Part shown: piece by piece, positions 1-6,879 of the stretch
How the letters are laid out: the number at the start of each line of letters is the position of its first letter
Numbering within the stretch: position 1 is the stretch's first letter
From: Leifsonia xyli
Lineage (GTDB): Bacteria > Actinomycetota > Actinomycetes > Actinomycetales > Microbacteriaceae
Length of the DNA: 36,167 bases
Direction of reading: 5' to 3'
NCBI GenBank assembly: GCA_003243275.1
Contig: QFQR01000013.1
Span: 1-36,167, forward strand
Program-made: the position numbers and the translations under genes
Notes under the pieces: generated by a model
Databases searched by the model: none
What the model saw: only the letters and a program-made list of their open reading frames with translations
Told to the model about the DNA's origin: nothing

Positions 1-2
1 AG

Positions 3-28
3 TGGTGCCCAGGAGAGGACTCGAACCC
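3..28 (-). other. tRNA-Leu 3'-end fragment, candidate island attachment site
   Basis: Read on the minus strand, this stretch ends in CCTGGGC, A, CCA, preceded by TTCGAGT and CCTCT. That is the 3' acceptor strand, CCA end, T-loop and 3' half of the T-stem of a bacterial tRNA; the GCCCAGG/CCTGGGC acceptor pair is typical of tRNA-Leu. The 5' half of the T-stem no longer pairs (only three of five positions), and no anticodon arm or 5' acceptor strand follows to the right. It is therefore a fragment and not a gene. Integrases that use tRNA 3' ends leave exactly such a partial copy at the distal end of the element. The orientation puts the island to the right and the chromosome to the left. The identity as Leu is likely but rests on the acceptor stem alone. 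Confidence 0.7.
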
Positions 29-167
29 AACGGGATTGCGATAGAGTGTTGAAATACAATAAGAACTCCGTGTCGGTCTCGCTTCTTGAGTAAGGCTGTT
101 GAGTGAGAGTACACTTAGGAATGCTAACCGCTTTCGCCGGCCCTTCATAGCTCATTGATGCGTTGGG

Positions 168-884
168 CTACCTTAGGCGCATCGGGACGCGGCCGCGAAC
201 CTTGATGCCGCTAATCGTTTTTGCGATCGCATGGGCGCGGATGGCAGCGTCAACACCCGCCGCACGGGCGCTGGCGCTTCCTGTGGCACAGTGACAGATG
301 TCCTCCGCCTCTCGCCTGAGGCTCGCAGCCGTAAGGGCGACCGGGTCGAATTTTACGTTGTTACCCGGTCCATGCGCGGCTGCGACCCGCTTAGCAAGCG
401 TAAACAGCTCTTCAATAATATTAATCAATTCTCTTGATGGGAAAATAAGCAAAGCTTGTATATTTACGTAATTATTCTCAGAATGATGGAAATAATATAT
501 CGAATATATTTGATATTGCCTGTTTGCTTTCAAAATATCATTCAACCAATTTTGCGCCATTGCCGTGTTGTGAGCTTGATTTGGGAAAGATTTTGCAGAA
601 ACGTCAATCGTGATTCTCATCATGCATGAATTATTAATTGAAATATTTTGTATCGACCAAAAGGAACGCGCGTACTCTCTTAATTTCATTGCATAGTATT
701 CATTTGGACTCAAAGGTGATAGGTTAGTATCTTTCCTATTTCGATTGAATGCTATCGTTGCGGAGGGAAGTTTCGCCAATCCAGCAACAAAAGCATTGTC
801 GAAATGTTCCGTCTTAATAGGATTGGGGTTCAGGTGATGAATTGCTGGGTCTAACGGCGCAATTCTACGCGAGGATCGGCTCAT
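168..884 (-). CDS. AT-rich hypothetical protein, possible paralogue of its upstream neighbour
   Basis: 238 residues when started at the ATG at 884, chosen because GGAG stands 7 bases upstream; a longer frame to 977 lacks this support. I do not recognise the family. The middle part (bases about 400-840) is clearly AT-rich and full of Asn, Ile and Tyr, unlike the GC-rich genes around it, while the C-terminal third (Ala/Arg-rich) has normal composition. The pattern strand (MRITIDVS), long helix, strand (YSIYYFHH), strand (YVNIQALLIF), helix (ELFTLAKR) can be laid over the same region of the protein encoded just upstream, so the two may share a fold. It overlaps the upstream gene by 20 bases and is probably cotranscribed with it. 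The mixed composition suggests recent acquisition. Function unknown. Confidence 0.55.
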   Translation of the reverse strand: MSRSSRRIAPLDPAIHHLNPNPIKTEHFDNAFVAGLAKLPSATIAFNRNRKDTNLSPLSPNEYYAMKLREYARSFWSIQNISINNSCMMRITIDVSAKSFPNQAHNTAMAQNWLNDILKANRQYQIYSIYYFHHSENNYVNIQALLIFPSRELINIIEELFTLAKRVAAAHGPGNNVKFDPVALTAASLRREAEDICHCATGSASARAAGVDAAIRAHAIAKTISGIKVRGRVPMRLR

Positions 885-2121
885 AACGTTTCTCCGTCGA
901 GGGATTTGAGATGAAATTCTTATCCAGGGCACGCGAACGCCGGGCCTGCGCTCGTCTCGTGCGACGGTTGGCTGCATGCCATTGGGTGTCAGACTGCGGG
1001 ATTCCGAACAGCCCCGACCTTGTCAGCAGGCCGAGGGCGGTGCCGGACTGCATTGCGATCGCGATCAATCGGCGTGCCGGGCGATTGAGCTGAATTAGGT
1101 CCGAGGATTGGGATTCGCCCCTCGTATTGCTAGTTTCCGGGAGATTTTCGACGCCCGTGACCGCGTTATAGAGATGCTCAGGACGATGTTCAGGCCGTGC
1201 ACCGCAGCCCGCGGGCGCCAGAGACGCGCCCACGCCCTCCCGGGCCTCGCGATCCCTCCGGAATCCCTTCCGATACGCCGCATGAGAATGCTTGGCGGGC
1301 CGCCCGCGGGGTCGCGAGCCAACCTTCTTTGGCGGCGGGCTTGCTACGTTCGGATTCTTAGTCGTCACTTGCGTTTGCCGAAGGTTGCTACCTCCCGAAT
1401 TTCCCGCGGGATTCGTTCGTCTTTTCAGCAGGTTCGCGGCGCCGGCGTTAGTCTTCGAGAACTGGGAGCGCCGGTTCCGCCTGAAGCCACTCGCACGAGC
1501 CACACCGATCGCCCTGATCGCCTCGCGGGTCCACGAGGGCCTGCGGCGGAAACGGTCGAATCTGAGGGTGTAATTCAGGGTCCGCTCGAGGTCCTCCTTG
1601 GTCTTGCCCTGCACCGAGATATGGCACCAGGCGCCGCGCACGCCGAGCTTCCTCCGCCAACCTAAGGTGTGCGCCCTACGGGCCCTCTGCTTGAAGTCTG
1701 CGACATCCTCATCGCGGACGACCACCGTGACGTCGACATGGAGGTAGTCCTGGGCGTCGACGTGGAGGTTGGAGCAGTGCGCCGCCACCGCGGGCCCGAT
1801 TTCGCGCAGTGCTCCCTGCATGAACCTCTTGAGGCCATTCGCGTGGGACCTGCGATCGCTCCGAACTTCCTTGCTTGCTGTGAAGGTCACACGGAAAACG
1901 GTCGCTCCGTCGAGAAGCGGCGCCATCTTCCCGAAGGCTGTCTTGGACGCCTTCCAGAGCTTGAAGCGGACGAACTCCTCTACGGACGCGAACGGCCTCT
2001 GCGGCTTCCTCATCGCGTTGAAGCCCGTCATCTCCTCCCGGCAGTTGTACTGCGCCAAAGCCACAGCCGCCGAGACCTGCTCGGGGCCAGCGCCATGCGG
2101 GAAGAGCTCATGCTTGGCCAT
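865..2121 (-). CDS. Hypothetical DNA-binding-like protein, possibly Rep/HUH-related
   Basis: 418 residues from the ATG at 2121, preceded by a G-rich ribosome binding site; an in-frame start at 2214 has none. No family is recognised with certainty. Residues about 85-145 read strand, helix, strand with YLHVDV around residue 127, followed by a basic stretch and then NYTLRF near residue 185. This is faintly like the strand-helix order and His-hydrophobic-His-type motif of rolling-circle initiators, but the second His is Asp. The C-terminal half is basic and low in complexity, with SRPRGRPAK near residue 272, which resembles an AT-hook. A DNA-binding or replication role for the island is only an inference. 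The next gene overlaps its end by 20 bases and seems to carry the same domain. Confidence 0.5.
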   Translation of the reverse strand: MAKHELFPHGAGPEQVSAAVALAQYNCREEMTGFNAMRKPQRPFASVEEFVRFKLWKASKTAFGKMAPLLDGATVFRVTFTASKEVRSDRRSHANGLKRFMQGALREIGPAVAAHCSNLHVDAQDYLHVDVTVVVRDEDVADFKQRARRAHTLGWRRKLGVRGAWCHISVQGKTKEDLERTLNYTLRFDRFRRRPSWTREAIRAIGVARASGFRRNRRSQFSKTNAGAANLLKRRTNPAGNSGGSNLRQTQVTTKNPNVASPPPKKVGSRPRGRPAKHSHAAYRKGFRRDREAREGVGASLAPAGCGARPEHRPEHLYNAVTGVENLPETSNTRGESQSSDLIQLNRPARRLIAIAMQSGTALGLLTRSGLFGIPQSDTQWHAANRRTRRAQARRSRALDKNFISNPSTEKRYEPILA

Positions 2122-2161
2122 GTCGCCCCCTTGGATACCAGGGGCGGGATTGCCTCCTGGT

Positions 2162-2206
2162 CCTCGCCAGGCGGCAGGTGGAGACCCGCCATCTGGCGAG
2201 GGTCTC
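2162..2206. repeat. Overlapping inverted repeats upstream of the two-gene operon
   Basis: GAGACCC (2181-2187) is the exact complement of GGGTCTC (2200-2206), and inside it GCCA (2188-2191) pairs with TGGC (2194-2197). A second, overlapping repeat pairs CCTCGCCAG (2162-2170) with CTGGCGAGG (2193-2201). The two foldings are mutually exclusive. They lie 40-85 bases before the start at 2121, where an operator, leader structure or replication origin could sit. The remaining bases to 2346 show no gene. Confidence 0.45.
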
Positions 2207-2346
2207 AGCCTCATTCGGGTCGGATAGGGGGCTTCACCGGGCCCTCGGGCATAAGCGCCCGATCCAACGGCTTGATAGTGTCCGATTCGCAGTGAGGCCG
2301 GTAGAGGGTATTGGCAGGTTATATGTCGGTGATCAGCACGGCCGTG

Positions 2347-3228
2347 TTACCGGCGGAACTTCGGGGTCCAGCTGTCGATCAGGCCCGACTCTTCGTCGGC
2401 ATCATCCTCGATCTCGGCTTGGCCGATGGTGGCCGAAGATAGGATGGTCAGGCACTTTCCATACGCCCCGAGGCCGATCGTCTGCTCACGGACCCTGGCG
2501 TTGCTCGGTCCCCCGAGCCAGAAGCGCACCTGTGTCTCCTCGTCTACGTCCGCACTGCCCAGCACGTTTTCGCGCTCTGCCGCGAAGGCGGCCGTGGCGG
2601 TGCCTCCGGGAAGCTCGGATCCTTTCCGGAGGAAGGCCAAGGCCGGCAGGGTCTTCATCGCCTCAGACAGAATGCAGTAGTCGATGATTCCGCCGGTGCT
2701 GACGACCACCGCGACGGCATCCCCGGTGAGCTCGGCGTAGCGGATGGCGGTCGCCGTGACAGACGTCCGGCACTCATCGGAAAGTTCGGTCACCACGCCG
2801 AGGCCGGGGTCACGGCGACCGATCGCGCGCTTGAAGGCGGCGCTCGGCATCAGCAAGCCCGCGGCGAAGCTGTCCGCCTCAAGCTCGAAAGGATCGGCGG
2901 TCACGAACCCTGCCCGGGACTCGTGGAAGCCATCCTTGAGCACGTGGTCGACATGCCCGTCGAGAAAGTAGTGGCCGAGCTCGTGGGCGACAGAGAACCT
3001 CTGGAAGCCGTCGCTCTTCACATGCGTGGCATACATGATGCCGAATTGGTTCCCGTGCCGCAGCAGCATGCCCGACACGCCGTCGGCCGTGTCGGGCTTC
3101 GGTTGCACCAGGATCTCTCGGGATTCCGCGATCCTGAATGGATCGATCGGCAATGTGCCGAGACCCTCGTCCCGGAGGAACGCCTCCGCCTTCTGCTTGG
3201 CCATCTTTAGCCGAAACGGAAGGCTCAT
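2347..3228 (-). CDS. capP: CapP-like ImmA/IrrE-family metallopeptidase (CBASS regulator)
   Basis: 293 residues. A zinc peptidase motif HELGH stands at residues 82-86, followed by a Glu-rich helix FELEADSFAAGLLMP (115-129) whose Glu117 is the expected third ligand; this is the ImmA/IrrE layout. The C-terminal half (from about 150) is an alpha/beta sensor-like region with a Cys at 185, a candidate for the cysteine that holds the enzyme inactive in characterised CapP. CapP cleaves the partner repressor CapH after DNA damage and so releases CBASS expression. Here the gene begins 9 bases after capH, with its ribosome binding site at the capH stop codon, and the pair is divergent from a CBASS operon, as in described CapH-CapP loci. 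Family and motif are seen; the damage-sensing role is by analogy. Confidence 0.85.
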   Translation of the reverse strand: MSLPFRLKMAKQKAEAFLRDEGLGTLPIDPFRIAESREILVQPKPDTADGVSGMLLRHGNQFGIMYATHVKSDGFQRFSVAHELGHYFLDGHVDHVLKDGFHESRAGFVTADPFELEADSFAAGLLMPSAAFKRAIGRRDPGLGVVTELSDECRTSVTATAIRYAELTGDAVAVVVSTGGIIDYCILSEAMKTLPALAFLRKGSELPGGTATAAFAAERENVLGSADVDEETQVRFWLGGPSNARVREQTIGLGAYGKCLTILSSATIGQAEIEDDADEESGLIDSWTPKFRR

Positions 3229-3237
3229 CGACCGACC

Positions 3238-3585
3238 TCATTTCTTGCCGGCGGCGCGGGACGCCAGCATCTGCAGGAAGTCCCTGGCGAGGTCGCGGTC
3301 GCCGCCGCTGAGCTTGCCTATGTCGCGGAAAAGGGGGTCGCCGGCCTCCGCCCGCCCGGGGTCGTCGACGCGCCCTAGAAGGTAGTCTGTCGTCACCTCC
3401 AAGGCGTTGGCGAGCTTGCGCAGGTTGTCGAAGGACGGCTTGCGGGTCCCCCCCTCGAAATGCCCGACGGAGCTGGTGGGCATGCCGCAGCGGGCCGCCA
3501 GGTCGCTTTGGCTCCAGCCACGCAGTTCACGCGCGGCGCGCAGACGGCCCGGGAAAACGTCAGTGGGCAAGGGTGCGTCAGTCAT
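3238..3585 (-). CDS. capH: CapH-like XRE-family repressor of CBASS
   Basis: 115 residues. Residues about 13-70 form an XRE/Cro helix-turn-helix (LRAARELRGWSQSDLAARCG, then SVGHFEGGTRKPS). The C-terminal 40 residues are a short helical tail that could dimerise or be the cleavage target. CapH binds the shared promoter and keeps CBASS low until CapP cuts it. The gene is first in a two-gene minus operon and its start is 106 bases from the cdnC start, with a perfect inverted repeat between them. The ribosome binding site is weak (GAG-like). The assignment as CapH rests on the helix-turn-helix, the peptidase partner and the place next to CBASS; a generic XRE/ImmA pair would look the same. Confidence 0.85.
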   Translation of the reverse strand: MTDAPLPTDVFPGRLRAARELRGWSQSDLAARCGMPTSSVGHFEGGTRKPSFDNLRKLANALEVTTDYLLGRVDDPGRAEAGDPLFRDIGKLSGGDRDLARDFLQMLASRAAGKK

Positions 3586-3606
3586 GTCGAACTCGTCATA
3601 GTGATC

Positions 3607-3675
3607 TTGACGGATTTTGTCGACCCGCCTACATATTCGACATAGTTAGTATGTCGCCCTCGATATGGCGACCAA
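3607..3675. promoter_or_regulatory. Divergent promoters with a CapH operator candidate
   Basis: On plus, TTGACG (3607-3612) and TACATA (3630-3635) are 17 bases apart, a good sigma-70 promoter for cdnC. On minus, TTGGTC (3670-3675) and CATACT (3648-3653) are 16 apart, a weaker promoter for capH-capP. The perfect inverted repeat CGACATA (3638-3644), five bases, TATGTCG (3650-3656) covers the plus start point and the minus -10 box, so one bound dimer could block both directions. Confidence 0.65.
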
Positions 3676-3690
3676 CTTGGAGTGTACGCG

Positions 3691-4653
3691 GTGAGCCGTC
3701 AACACGTTGGCCAGGGCGAAATCTCCGACTTCTGCGAGCAGCGGGTCAATCTGCCGGCCGAGAAGGCGCGCCAATATCGCGAGCAGGCCAACTGGCTTCG
3801 CGACCGGCTGGACACCTATATCGCGCAGAACCCGAATTTCACGCTGCGGAAGATGCGCCTTTCTGGCAGCCTCGCCAAGGGCACTGCCTTGCGCTCGCTG
3901 AACGACGTCGACATGGCCTGCTACGTGAAGGTGTCGGATGCTCCCAGCGACCGGAAGGGGATTGCCGAGTACCTCGCGGACCGCCTCAGGAGCATCCCGA
4001 ACGTCAAGGACCACCAGATCGTCCCGCAGACCTATTCGGTCACCATCACCTTCTCGGGCACAGGCCTCAGCATCGACGTCGTCCCGATCCTCTACGACGG
4101 GGACCCCGACTGGTACGGCGATCTCGTCAACCGGCACGACGGCTCCCTGCTCCGCACGAGCATCCCCCGCCATATCGAGTTCGCAAGGACGCGTAAGGCG
4201 GCGCAACCCGCTCACTTTGCCCAGGCCGTCCGCCTCGCGAAGTTCTGGGCCAAGCGCATGAAGAACGAGCGCGACGGCTTCCGTTTCAAATCGTTCATGG
4301 TGGAGCTGATCATGGCCCACATCGCCGACAACGGCACCGACCTCTCGGACTATCCGCGGGCCCTGACCGCCTTCTTCGACTACATCGGGAAGACGGGCCT
4401 CGCAGACCAGATCGTGTTCGAGGACTTCTACAAGCGCGCCGCCGTGGGGAACTTCCCTCATCCGATGCGGATCATCGACCCGGTCAACGCCGCCAACAAC
4501 GTCAGTTCCCTCTACACCCGGCACAACGTCGACCTGATCGTCGACGCCGCGCTCGAGGCGGGCGACGCCGTCGAGGCTGCGCTGGGCGCCCCCACCAAGC
4601 ACGAGACCGTCCGCTACTGGCAGAAGGTCCTCGGCCCCAGCTTCAACCCGTGA
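3691..4653 (+). CDS. cdnC: CdnC-like CD-NTase, cyclic oligonucleotide synthase
   Basis: 320 residues. The nucleotidyltransferase signature is complete: SGSLAKGT at 58-65, NDVD with Asp72 and Asp74, and a third acidic residue in LSIDVVP (Asp129). The whole length, including the C-terminal helical domain with FRFKSFMVELI and DPVNAANNV, follows the CdnC clade, whose E. coli MS115-1 member makes cyclic tri-AMP. The GTG at 3691 is chosen because GGAG lies 8 bases before it; a GTG at 3682 would overlap that site. It is the first gene of the CBASS operon and is followed by HORMA, TRIP13 and NucC genes in the same order as in E. coli MS115-1. The enzyme should be inactive until a HORMA protein bound to its target peptide joins it. 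Confidence 0.93.
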   Translation: MSRQHVGQGEISDFCEQRVNLPAEKARQYREQANWLRDRLDTYIAQNPNFTLRKMRLSGSLAKGTALRSLNDVDMACYVKVSDAPSDRKGIAEYLADRLRSIPNVKDHQIVPQTYSVTITFSGTGLSIDVVPILYDGDPDWYGDLVNRHDGSLLRTSIPRHIEFARTRKAAQPAHFAQAVRLAKFWAKRMKNERDGFRFKSFMVELIMAHIADNGTDLSDYPRALTAFFDYIGKTGLADQIVFEDFYKRAAVGNFPHPMRIIDPVNAANNVSSLYTRHNVDLIVDAALEAGDAVEAALGAPTKHETVRYWQKVLGPSFNP

Positions 4654-4660
4654 GGCCACG

Positions 4661-5176
4661 ATGACCGACAGTTTCACGATCACGGAGAGCCAGACCTTCA
4701 CCCTGACGCACGCCCGGCACATGGCGGCGAAGGTCTCTACGGACCTCCGCCGCCTCCGGAGCTTCTACGGCGTGCCGGCCGAGGCAGAGATCTTGAGGTG
4801 GGAGGCCGAGGTCATCGAGTTCCTCAAAGCCGGTTATCTCGGCACGTTGACGATCGGCTTCCGTCGGCATGACCAGTGGATCGAGCCGACTCTGCGCTAT
4901 ACGGCAAGGGATCTCGAGGGAGGCTCGGCGAACGACGATGACCCTGGGGGGATCCCGCCGCGGGCGAACGTCGACGGGGCATACCTCTACAACTACCTGA
5001 CCTACAGCTCCGCCTGGTACGCCGCGTCGCCGGCAGAGCGGGAGGCGTTCCGGCAAAGGCTGCCGTTCCAACGCGCCGACGCCGTCGAGCCCACCATCGG
5101 CGGCACGCTCGTCCCCGACAGAACCTATTCCGCTGGCGGCCATTCACTCGGCCGCGCCGTCGTCAGGAGCCGATGA
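4661..5176 (+). CDS. cap7: Bacterial HORMA-domain protein, CBASS sensor/activator
   Basis: 171 residues, about the usual length of the single bacterial HORMA proteins of type III CBASS. Bacterial HORMA proteins bind a closure peptide, change to a closed form and then activate the CD-NTase, and TRIP13 reopens them. The sequence is divergent, so the call leans on position: it lies between cdnC and the AAA+ gene, 7 bases after cdnC, with GAGG overlapping that stop. Visible features are an N-terminal helix (ARHMAAKVSTDLRRLRSFYG), a beta-rich core (GYLGTLTIGFRR), and a C-terminal tail with YSAGGHSLGRAV, where the safety-belt end would be. Only one HORMA gene is present, as in E. coli MS115-1; two-HORMA systems would have cap8 too. 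Confidence 0.87.
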   Translation: MTDSFTITESQTFTLTHARHMAAKVSTDLRRLRSFYGVPAEAEILRWEAEVIEFLKAGYLGTLTIGFRRHDQWIEPTLRYTARDLEGGSANDDDPGGIPPRANVDGAYLYNYLTYSSAWYAASPAEREAFRQRLPFQRADAVEPTIGGTLVPDRTYSAGGHSLGRAVVRSR

Positions 5177-6114
5177 TGAACGCCTCTCCGAACCTGAACG
5201 GAATCTTCGAGCGCGCCGCCGTTTTCCCGGATGTCGACGCGCGAGAGCGCCTCAACCAGCTGGTCGGCCTCGACGCCCACAAGTCCCGGCTCGGAAAGAT
5301 CCTCGCCGTCCTGGTCAACCCTGACGGGCTACGGACCTGGGCGCAGACCAACCACCCGTCCGCTCACGTCTTGGTCCGGAACGTCATCCGGAGGCCGCCG
5401 CTGGTGATCCTCGCGGGTGATGTCGGTTCCGGGAAGACCGAGTTGGCCGAGACCATCGGGGACGAGGTCGCCCGCCAGGAGCGGATCAGCGTCACGCTCC
5501 TTCCCTTGAGCCTTTCCGCCCGCGGCCAGGGCCGTGTCGGCGAGATGACCCAGCTGATCTCCGCCGCCTTCGAGCACGCCGTCGCCGAGGCCGGGAAGTT
5601 CAAGTCCGCGTCCGGGAAGGCGCGAGGAGGGGTCATCCTGCTCGTCGACGAGGCCGACGCCCTGGCGCAATCCCGGGAGGCCGCGCAGATGCACCACGAG
5701 GACCGGGCCGGCGTGAACGCCTTCATCCGGGGGATCGACCGTCTGGGCAATGGCGCGCTTCCCGCCGCGGTGATCATGTGCACCAACAGGGTGGGCTCGC
5801 TCGACCCGGCCGTCCGCCGGCGGGCCGCGGAGATCATCACGTTCGAGAGGCCGAACGTCGAGCAGCGTCGGGCCGTGATCTCCGGCCTTATGGCCGGAGT
5901 GGGGCTTTCCCCGTCCCAGGTCGACGGGCTGGTCGCGGCCACGGGCCCGGCGAAGCAGCGCGATTACGGATTCACGTTCTCGGACATCACGCAGCGGCTG
6001 ATCCCCGCGATCGTGCTCGACGCGTACCCCCATGCCCGAGTCGATCCGGTCAGGGCCATCGCGATCGCCGCCGCCATGGAGCCGACCGCCCCCTTTCAGG
6101 ACAAGAGCCGATGA
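5173..6114 (+). CDS. cap6: TRIP13/Pch2-like AAA+ ATPase, HORMA remodeller
   Basis: 313 residues with one AAA+ module. Walker A is GDVGSGKT (82-89), Walker B is LLVDEAD (156-162), sensor 1 is around VIMCTNR, and the arginine-finger region is DPAVRRRAAE. It lacks the separate N-terminal domain of larger AAA+ proteins beyond about 70 residues, matching bacterial TRIP13. In type III CBASS this ATPase pulls closed HORMA apart and stops signalling, keeping the system off without infection. It overlaps the HORMA gene by four bases (ATGA), and nucC overlaps its own end in the same way, so the operon is translationally coupled. A second ATG at 5176 is better spaced from AGGAG (5165-5169) and may be the true start. 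Confidence 0.93.
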   Translation: MMNASPNLNGIFERAAVFPDVDARERLNQLVGLDAHKSRLGKILAVLVNPDGLRTWAQTNHPSAHVLVRNVIRRPPLVILAGDVGSGKTELAETIGDEVARQERISVTLLPLSLSARGQGRVGEMTQLISAAFEHAVAEAGKFKSASGKARGGVILLVDEADALAQSREAAQMHHEDRAGVNAFIRGIDRLGNGALPAAVIMCTNRVGSLDPAVRRRAAEIITFERPNVEQRRAVISGLMAGVGLSPSQVDGLVAATGPAKQRDYGFTFSDITQRLIPAIVLDAYPHARVDPVRAIAIAAAMEPTAPFQDKSR

Positions 6115-6833
6115 GCAATTGGAACCTCGCGACCATCCTGTCGAGCCTGCACACTGACATTCAGGGGAAACTCGACCTAGCGCGGAGCTCGTTCGCCCAT
6201 CCCGGCGTCAAGGGCGATGCCAGCGAGACCGTTTGGCTGACACTCCTGCAGACGTACCTCCCGAAGCGCTACCAGGCCGAGACCGCCCATGTCGTCGACA
6301 GCGAGGGGAAGTTCAGCGACCAGATCGACGTGGTGGTCTTCGACCGCCAGTACTCCCCCTTCATTTTCGACTTCCAGGGCCAGAAGGTCATCCCCGCCGA
6401 GAGCGTCTATGCCGTGTTCGAGGCGAAGCAGACGGTCGACGCTGCCCTGATTGCGTACGCGCAGGCGAAGGTCGCCAGCGTCCGCGCGCTCTCCCGCACG
6501 TCGCTGCCCATTCCCCACGCCGGCGGCGTTTACAAGGCCAAGGAGCCCTTTCCGATCCTCGGCGGGATCCTCTCGTTCGAGAGTGAGTGGGCGCCGGCCC
6601 TGGGGCCATCCCTCGAGCGCGCGCTTTCCGACCCTGCCGAGCCTGGCCGGCTCGACCTAGGGTGCATCGCCGCGCACGGGCACTTCAACCGCAGGGCCGA
6701 CGACACCTACGAGCTCGTGGCCGAGGGCAAGCCCGCGACGGCGTTCCTGTTCAAGTTGATCGAGAAGCTCCAGTTCTCCGGGACGGTGCCGATGATCGAC
6801 ATCGGCGCGTATGCCCGCTGGCTGGCCGCCTGA
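6111..6833 (+). CDS. nucC: NucC, cyclic-trinucleotide-activated DNA endonuclease (CBASS effector)
   Basis: 240 residues, full length for NucC. The restriction-enzyme-like active site is present: Asp73 in QIDVVVFD and Glu104-Ala-Lys106 in VFEAKQ, the same positions as I recall for E. coli NucC. Long conserved blocks include KGDASE (34-39), YLPKRYQAE, DRQYSPFIF, PAESVYAVFE, RTSLPIPHAGG and the C-terminal FSGTVPMIDI. NucC trimers bind cyclic tri-AMP, pair into hexamers and cut double-stranded DNA without sequence preference, killing the infected cell. It starts inside the cap6 stop (ATGA) and is the last gene before a strong hairpin. I see no missing catalytic residue, so the system looks functional. 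Confidence 0.95.
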   Translation: MSNWNLATILSSLHTDIQGKLDLARSSFAHPGVKGDASETVWLTLLQTYLPKRYQAETAHVVDSEGKFSDQIDVVVFDRQYSPFIFDFQGQKVIPAESVYAVFEAKQTVDAALIAYAQAKVASVRALSRTSLPIPHAGGVYKAKEPFPILGGILSFESEWAPALGPSLERALSDPAEPGRLDLGCIAAHGHFNRRADDTYELVAEGKPATAFLFKLIEKLQFSGTVPMIDIGAYARWLAA

Positions 6834-6846
6834 CGCGGCCAGCCAG
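6818..6846. terminator. 12-base-pair hairpin between convergent operons
   Basis: CTGGCTGGCCGC (6818-6829) is the perfect complement of GCGGCCAGCCAG (6835-6846), with a five-base loop that contains the first bases of the nucC stop codon. No T-run follows on either strand. It sits where the plus CBASS operon meets the minus four-gene operon and could slow transcription from both sides. Confidence 0.6.
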
Positions 6847-6879
6847 GCTACCCGAGGACTATCAACCTAGTTGAGGGGG

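Noticed and set aside
1..90. Complete tRNA-Leu gene
   Set aside because: Only the 3' 26 bases fit; the T-stem already fails to pair and no anticodon arm or 5' acceptor strand follows.
3646..4722. 358-residue open frame on minus across cdnC
   Set aside because: Antisense shadow of a clearly recognisable CD-NTase gene with all catalytic motifs; no ribosome binding site and no recognisable product.
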